NCBI GenBank assembly: GCA_026770585.1
Contig: MU647176.1
Coordinates: forward strand, 68,800 to 87,212
Direction: 5' to 3'
DNA: 18,413 nt
Source of the DNA: Baffinella frigidus
Lineage: Eukaryota; Cryptophyceae; Cryptomonadales; Baffinellaceae
Under the pieces are notes generated by a model. The model made no database searches, was not told the origin of the DNA, and saw only the letters and a program-made list of their open reading frames with translations. Positions 15,001 to 18,413 of this stretch are shown in pieces (the first letter of the stretch is position 1; each line of letters begins with the position of its first letter). Both the position numbers and the translations under genes were made by a program.

Positions 15001-16248
15001 TGGCCACACGAGGCTACCTATGCGAACAGAATAAATGTCGATTGTAAACGTGTGTAGTAATTTTCAGATGAAAAGCAGCAACTTTACACAGGTCCGACCG
15101 CTCAGCGGGCGGAAACGTGATCATTTGCCCACAAAACTTTAAAAGTCCGTTTTATTCTGTTCGCCTCGGTAGCCTCGTGTGGGGAGGCAACCATTGGGCA
15201 AATCGATATTTTTTTATGTTAACTCCCATACAAACGCCACCACAATCAGGCGGCATCTGTGGGAGATTTACGATTTGCCCCTGGGGTGCCTCCAGGGTGG
15301 GTGTGTACCAGAAATCCTGCAGATGGACGCCTTGCGAAACAGAATCTATTGCACTGCCAGGCCACAGTTTTTGTATCAGTCAACTCAAGGTGAAAATCGA
15401 TTTTGGAAGTACCCCTTCTGGGTACCTCGTTTCTAAGTTGACAGATTTTGTGGGTGAATCGACTTTTACAAAATCTCCGGCCTGGCAGAGTATTGTGGGT
15501 CAAACTAAAACGGTGCGTCCCCCGCAGGGGCCGTACGCCACGCAAGAGTGTAGGGCTGATCTGGGAAAACACGCCAGTTCACACGGAATTTGTAACAACC
15601 CGAAATTTCGATTTTTCTGTGGGAAGAACGTCCACTTATGAACTTAAGAAATAGTAGAATTCTACTATTTCTCTTGTGGGTCACTCTACCTTACACTCTT
15701 GCGTGGCGGGTATCCGCCAGGTGTATATGAGGTAACCTTGATACACGTACATACGTACATATACGTATGGGGTATACGGGTGATGGTGTATGGCACCTGC
15801 GCGCTCGCCCCCCGCCCCCCCTGCCCCCCCCGCTCACTACCATGGGTCATCTAACCAGGTGGTAGCCAACTAGGAAGGTCTCTTCCCGTATATACATCTC
15901 CATCGCATCAATCCAGAACGGGCGCTCTCCATACCAGGGGCCGTACGGGTATCCACAGCAGTCCTCATACCCGCCCACTGAGTGGGAAAACATTCCAAGT
16001 TGGCTAACACCTGGCTGCTTACTCAAGTACTAACACCTGGCTACTTAAGTAGCCAGCTGGCTACCAGGTGTTAGCCAACTAGCAACGTTTTCCCACGTGT
16101 GTACATCCATAACTGGTGCGCCCCCCCCCCTCCATGACAGGGGCCGTACGCGTATCCGCAGCAGCAGCAAGCAAGCTACTCCTCCTACCCCCAACAGCAG
16201 GCGCCCACGGCCCCGCAGGCTAGAGCCCCCTCCCCTCACAAGCGCTAG
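12026..16248 (+). CDS. Gene 2: N-terminal hydrophobic segment plus Tyr/Gln/Pro-rich tail, six exons
   Basis: Function not recognised. Proposed exons: 12026-12187, 12255-12464, 12542-12784, 13285-13380, 14250-14342 and 16141-16248 (TAG 16246-16248). All junctions are phase 0 and all introns GT-AG, the first two short (67 and 77 bases). The start GCCATGG is a strong eukaryotic context. The product is 303 residues. Residues about 16-33 (TLLLALMLVVGAGVAAG) form a signal peptide or signal anchor. Residues 34-160 are mixed and partly basic (AAKGRRLARKREQ). From about 165 on the chain is low-complexity P, A, Q, Y and G with AYAQP pentads, ending SPHKR. The hydrophobic start suggests secretory or organelle targeting. 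If intron 2 is retained, the frame stops at 12534-12536, giving a 146-residue product without the tail. Exons 3-6 could also be a separate 179-residue protein starting at ATG 12542. Confidence 0.58.
12863..13088. mobile_element. Inverted-repeat element in intron 3 of gene 2
   Basis: The ends (12863-12877, and 12920-12963 against 13032-13088) pair imperfectly: TAGCTCTGTCTCAGTC, CAGTCTATTTGGG and GGGCCCGTGCTCTTTCC. The centre contains GTTGACGAATTTGTACCG. A 39-base piece inside the left arm is bounded by TCAGTC at 12874-12879 and 12919-12924, which looks like a small insertion. Relatives occur at 13855, 14455 and, inverted, 18363. Confidence 0.6.
13381..13835. repeat. Telomere-type CCCTAAA array in intron 4 of gene 2
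   Basis: Short CCCAAAC units (to about 13465) are followed after a gap by about 310 bases of CCCTAAA, CCCTGAA, CCCCGAA and CCTTGAA heptamers. The block 13527-13690 is repeated with small changes at 13650-13800, so the array grew in larger steps too. The heptamer equals the plant/algal telomere repeat, but it is interstitial. Confidence 0.75.
13850..14125. repeat. Dispersed repeat related to the 12863 element
   Basis: TACGAATCCTTCAACTTTGG, then GGTCCTGGGCTCAGCAAAC and GAATAGACTGAGTCGGAGC, match the right part of 12863-13088. AACCGCGACAGATCTGTCGC is an internal hairpin (ACAG|ATCT centre). The left part is diverged. Confidence 0.5.
14126..14249 (+). repeat. Degraded exon 5 start and CCGAAAC satellite
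   Basis: GCGCAG|GGCTACACACCC at 14124-14141 copies the acceptor and the first codons of the real exon at 14250 (CCCCAG|GGCTACGCGC). It runs straight into about 100 bases of CCCGAAA/TCCCGAA heptamers that end at the real acceptor. Confidence 0.65.
14440..14560. repeat. Third copy of the dispersed intron repeat
   Basis: GGGGAGCCCAGGCTCTTTC, then CCAAACGTTGATGGATTTGG and GTCGAGTTGAGAATAG, parallel the centre and left arm of the element at 12863. It lies in the last intron of gene 2. Confidence 0.55.
14633..14771. mobile_element. Inverted-repeat element with TTTACTACAC inner motif
   Basis: The arms 14633-14686 and 14718-14771 pair imperfectly over about 54 bases (ATCTCCA, GTATTAATTAATTG, CAACGAAA(A/T)TTACTACAC). 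The inner end is the same motif as next to the loop of the 8871 palindrome and in the 11617 inverted repeat, though the outer ends differ. Confidence 0.7.
14827..14927. mobile_element. MITE-like element, second copy of the 5325 family, with empty-site match
   Basis: It is 101 bases with inverted ends TCCCTTAAGTGGCCAG and the complement of CTGGCCACTGAAGGGA (one mismatch), flanked by TATA on both sides. The duplicated block at 15856-15935 has CGTATATACATCTCC at the same place without the element. Confidence 0.75.
15001..15184. mobile_element. Inverted-repeat element with 33-base arms
   Basis: GGCCACACGAGGCTACC, then TATGCGAACAGAATAA (15002-15034), pairs with 15152-15183 with about four mismatches. 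Inside are ATGTCGATTGTA (also in the 7790 element) and GTGTAGTAATTTTC. No product is supported from the open frame beginning at 15117. Confidence 0.6.
15528..15717 (+). pseudogene. Extra copy of the gene 2 terminal exon, split by an inverted-repeat element
   Basis: After CCCGCAG comes GGGCCGTACG (15528-15537), then a 169-base element (15538-15706) with ends CCACGCAAGAGTGTAGGG and the complement of CCTTACACTCTTGCGTGG. The exon sequence then resumes as CGGGTATCCGCCAG at 15707. Removing the element and one CG restores GGGCCGTACGGGTATCC, identical to the copy at 15938. The element contains a 26-base palindrome at 15647-15672 centred on GAATTC. Confidence 0.75.
15938..15995 (+). pseudogene. Second extra copy of the terminal exon of gene 2
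   Basis: ATACCAG|GGGCCGTACGGGTATCC begins a frame reading GPYGYPQQSSYPPTEWEN. It resembles the used exon at 16141 (GPYAYPQQQQASYSS) for about 10 codons and then departs. No phase 0 donor follows and the frame ends without the SPHKR tail, so it is probably an unused duplicate; use as an alternative terminal exon is possible. Confidence 0.55.
15999..16080. repeat. Inverted repeat just upstream of the last gene 2 exon
   Basis: AGTTGGCTAACACCTGG (15999-16015) is the perfect complement of 16064-16080. The interior repeats CTAACACCTGGCTxCTTA and contains GGCTACTTAAGTAGCC. A related word, TAGTTGGCTAATTCCTGG, occurs at 17390 in gene 3. Confidence 0.7.
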
Positions 16249-16370
16249 GTGTTCGCCCTCGCAAACGCCTAGCACTGAGCACTCTCCTCGCACGAGGCCA
16301 GACTCCCCTCCCCGCAGAAACTAGCCCGTTCAGGCTACATGTTTTGTGGTTTTATGTAGTCCCGCTCAGC

Positions 16371-16388
16371 TGTAAATACTTCAATAAA
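16371..16388 (+). terminator. Poly(A) signal of gene 2
   Basis: TGTAA at 16371 and AATAAA at 16383-16388 lie 123-140 bases after the stop codon, within ATGTAGTCCCGCTCAGCTG followed by TAAATACTTCAATAAAATC. Both common algal signals are present. The same block recurs inside a gene 3 intron at 17902. Confidence 0.65.
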
Positions 16389-16833
16389 ATCACGCACGAT
16401 TGTTAGAGCAGGTTGGGTGGGTACCCTATTCGGGGCGTTTTCGCGCACAAACTCTTGTTTCCCGCAAGCCAGAGTCCCTTCCCCGCTCAAACTCCGTCTC
16501 TGCTCTGTCTGAGTATTTTAGTTGCACTTCGGTACTGGATTTCTTGCTCGAAATGTCTTTCATGGCGAGCGCATTTTTACCCAGACATAGCTAGAACGCG
16601 TGTCTAGCTCCAGGGAACTTTTCTAAAGTTAATGCTCAGATTTTCCCTCAGAAAACACGCCAAAATTCTGCAATTGGGGCCATTGCGATGCGCAAGAACG
16701 TTTAATTATCCAAGAAAAAAACTTCAAAACGAAGGGAGCCTCAATCTGAAATTATCAAGTGTGACCTGGCGTGGACAGTACGAAAAATCCCGGCGCGGTT
16801 CAGTTGACGGTTGTGGATGGGAGGTTCTTGCAG
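16389..16833 (+). other. Intergenic or 5' region between genes 2 and 3
   Basis: There is no supported gene. 16444-16496 contains a diverged repeat of the gene 2 3' UTR (CGCAAGCCAGAGTCCCTTCC against 16295-16316). A small inverted repeat AGCTAGA/TCTAGCT lies at 16589-16609. The region ends in TTCTTGCAG, read as the acceptor of the first visible gene 3 exon. A 5' exon may lie here but was not recognised. Confidence 0.4.
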
Positions 16834-18355
16834 GCGGCGATGTCGAGCTACTATGACTTCTCACAGGCCCAAGGCCAGCTTGGTGGTGCGCGCCCCACCG
16901 TTATCCGAACTTTGCGTTTAGGGCGTTGTGGTTGCGGTTTAACATTTACGGATTTCGTGGGGGACGTAGTCAACGACCGGGTCAGCTTGGAGTTTCGGGT
17001 TTAGGAGATAGGGGTCAGGGGTGAGCAGATAGGGGTTAGGGTTGGGGTTTCAGGTTTCCGGGCAAAAAAGGAGATTGCGGGAGCAACCCCGCGCCCCGTC
17101 GTGTCTCTGATACACCACGCAGGGCTGGAGGGGGTGTATTCAAAAGTCAATTTTCCAGACAAAACTGGATTCAAAAGTCAATTTTCGGGAGAAAACGGCT
17201 CCAAGGGCGCCCCAATGGCTTAAAGGGCGCCCCTGGAATACCCCGACGTAGCGCCCTGTGTGGGGAACCTGAACAGTTCCCTCGCGAAAATCCTCGTGTG
17301 CCTCTGATACAGACGGGGCGCAACCCCTAACCCCTAACCCCTAACCCCTAACCCCTAACACCTAACCCCTATCTCCTCGCTACATCCTAGTTGGCTAATT
17401 CCTGGCTACTGATGGCAGGCGGCGATGTCGAGCTTGTGTGGCAAACGCGGATATCGCATCCGCGGCGAGTTTCACAGTGGGGAACTCATCCCCAAGATAG
17501 CAACAACCCTCACATGGCCCCAAGCACACGCCAACATCCCATAGCAGGCGTCCGGTTTAACCCCCCAACCCCCAAACGCAGGGGCCAACGCCGACATTGC
17601 GTCGGCGGCGAGTTTCACAGAGGGGGGCAAAGGCAACGGGAACTCAAGGCTCGGGTGGCATCCGACGCTCGAGAGGGAGATGGGGGTTCCGAAGAAGGAC
17701 CGCACGGGGGTCAGCCGCAAGAGCCAGATGTCTCTCAGGTACCGAATGCTGAATCGCTTGACCTGTCTGAGGGAAGGAAAGGGCTGCGCGTGCAGTTGTG
17801 TAGTCTGTAGAAGTACATGTTCGGTCCTTCGCAGGTGCAAACTGTATCCCGTTGTTCAGCGAGTGGACACTTTTTCAGAGGACTACAGATGTGCATTTTT
17901 CTGTAGTCCCGCTCAGCTCTACTTCCTCAATAAAGCGACTCTCTCTCTCTTTCGGGGGGGGGTTGGCGAGCATTGCCACACATCGGACTTCGCAGGGATT
18001 TTGAATAACCCTTGAGCGATAAGACATAGGACCCTACGGTAGGCAATCCGTAGGGACATAGGGGGGGTTCCTACGGATATGGTAACGAAAAATCGGGCTC
18101 CCAGAGCCCGAAAATCCCTTCGAAGCCCTCTGTGTGGTAATGCACGGCTGTACTTTCTGAATAAAACAACGTGACTCTCTCTCTCTTTCAGGGGGTGTTG
18201 CCGAGCAACAACGTGACTCCATTTCTCATCATAAAGCGACTCTATTTCTCTGCATAAAGCGACTCTGTTTCTCTTCCAGGGGGGATTTGGCAAGCATGAA
18301 GAAGATGGCGAAGCCGGTGACCAAGTCGGGATCGCCGAGCACCGACCCGACTCAG
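16834..18355 (+). CDS. Gene 3: basic Ser/Lys-rich protein, 3' partial
   Basis: Function not recognised. Proposed exons: 16834-16885, 17582-17738 and 18280-18355, with junction phases 1 and 2 that fit in both cases; the gene continues past the right edge after donor GTTATT. The exon at 16834 follows TTCTTGCAG and contains ATG at 16840, which may be the start codon (MSSYYDFSQAQGQLGG). The second exon reads ANADIASAASFTEGG and later VPKKDRTGVSRKSQMSL. The third reads GDLASMKKMAKPVTKSGSPS and ends TDPTQ. From ATG this gives 93 residues so far, mainly polar and basic with no membrane segment. An alternative donor three bases earlier (GTGGTG at 16883) would remove one Gly. Each exon has degraded duplicates in the introns. 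Confidence 0.5.
17007..17376. repeat. Inverted pair of telomere-like arrays in intron 1 of gene 3
   Basis: G-rich units (GGAGATAGGGGTCAGGGG, GGGGTTAGGG) at 17004-17056 face C-rich units (CCCCTAA repeated seven times, then CCCCTATCTCCTC) at 17324-17376. Between them, GGGGTGTATTC and GAATACCCC pair around two copies of TTCAAAAGTCAATTTTC. This is the only place where the G-rich strand of the heptamer-type repeat is on the coding strand. Confidence 0.65.
17416..17500 (+). repeat. Fused degraded copies of gene 3 exons 1 and 2
   Basis: CAG|GCGGCGATGTCGAGCT (17416-17433) copies the first exon start at 16834. Ten to fifteen bases later AACGCGGATATCGCATCCGC, then GGCGAGTTTCACAG (to about 17476), copies the start of the second exon at 17586. 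The two exon starts are 700 bases apart in the gene but nearly adjacent here. The reading frames of the halves do not agree and a stop follows. Confidence 0.6.
17902..18279 (+). repeat. Intron 2 of gene 3: repeated poly(A)-signal-like blocks and acceptor copies
   Basis: TGTAGTCCCGCTCAGCTCTA then CTTCCTCAATAAA (17902-17934) matches the poly(A) region of gene 2. ATAAA followed by C(A)GACTCT, a CT run and TTTC-G/AG recurs at 17930, 18160, 18231 and 18253. Degraded exon 3 starts follow at about 17954 (GGGGGGGGTTGGCGAGCATTG) and 18192 (GGGGTGTTGCCGAGCAA). The used copy, GGGGGATTTGGCAAGCATG, starts at 18280. Confidence 0.65.
18046..18078. repeat. Small hairpin with family A-like words
   Basis: ATCCGTAGG pairs with CCTACGGAT around a G-rich loop. 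The flank TAGGACCCTACGGTAGG is shared with the interior of the 5325/14827 family. Confidence 0.55.
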
Positions 18356-18413
18356 GTTATTTTTAAGTTGACATGCTGGGTGTGCGGTACAAATCCGTCA
18401 ACTTTGGAGCGGG
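18356..18413 (-). repeat. Inverted copy of the gene 2 intron repeat at the start of gene 3 intron 3
   Basis: The reverse complement reads CCCGCTCCAAAGTTGACGGA, then TTTGTACCGCACACCCAGC and TGTCAACTT, which matches 12962-13010 in intron 3 of gene 2 with few differences. It begins within ten bases of the donor and is cut by the window edge. Confidence 0.65.

Larger units (their letters stand above)
14785..16080 (+). repeat. Triplicated 3' part of the last gene 2 intron
   Basis: CCAGGTxxTAxCCAACTAG, then an ACATCTCC(A) or ACATCCA word, ATCCATAAC(C/T)GG and GGTGCGxCCCCC are found in three successive blocks starting near 14785, 15856 and 16064. The blocks lead to GGGCCGTAC exon starts at 15528, 15938 and 16141. 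The first block is expanded by inserted elements (14827-14927 and about 15000-15500). Confidence 0.65.

Noticed and set aside
15117-15641. 174-codon open frame on the + strand
   Set aside because: It runs across an inverted-repeat element, a decoy exon start and part of another element; composition is unlike the other exons.

Overview
The window looks like nuclear DNA of a GC-rich unicellular eukaryote, most likely a microalga; the lineage cannot be fixed from sequence alone. Evidence: coding islands are short, GC-rich, rich in G/C-ending codons and bounded by GT-AG junctions (one GC-AG). They join across introns made of C-rich heptamer satellites (CCCTAAA, CCGAAAC, CTCAACA types), CT microsatellites and small inverted-repeat elements. 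I see no Shine-Dalgarno-led operons, tRNA or rRNA. Layout, all genes on the + strand: (1) up to 7168, the 3' part of a repetitive Ala/Glu/Arg-rich helical protein gene: 12 exons, at least 665 codons, 5' end outside the window. (2) 7169-12025, about 4.9 kb without a supported gene: inverted-repeat elements, then (8221-11300) an array of about 14 copies of one module with one fixed and one variable end. (3) 12026-16248, a six-exon gene for a predicted 303-residue protein with an N-terminal hydrophobic segment and a Tyr/Gln/Pro/Ala-rich tail, followed by AATAAA. (4) 16834 to beyond the right edge, the beginning or an internal part of a third gene with a basic Ser/Lys-rich product. None of the three products is recognised. 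All exon models come from reading frame, junction phase and, for gene 1, the register of protein repeats; none was checked against RNA. The outstanding feature is intron structure. At least eight introns of the three genes carry extra, degraded copies of the neighbouring exon's 3' splice site plus the first 15-60 bases of that exon, in two to four copies, usually with the intact copy last. This suggests that introns here grow by tandem duplication of acceptor regions and are then invaded by short inverted-repeat elements; two insertions can be seen against an empty duplicate of the same site. A second notable feature is the 8.2-11.3 kb array, whose pattern resembles serial insertion of a 5'-truncated non-autonomous retroelement on the minus strand.
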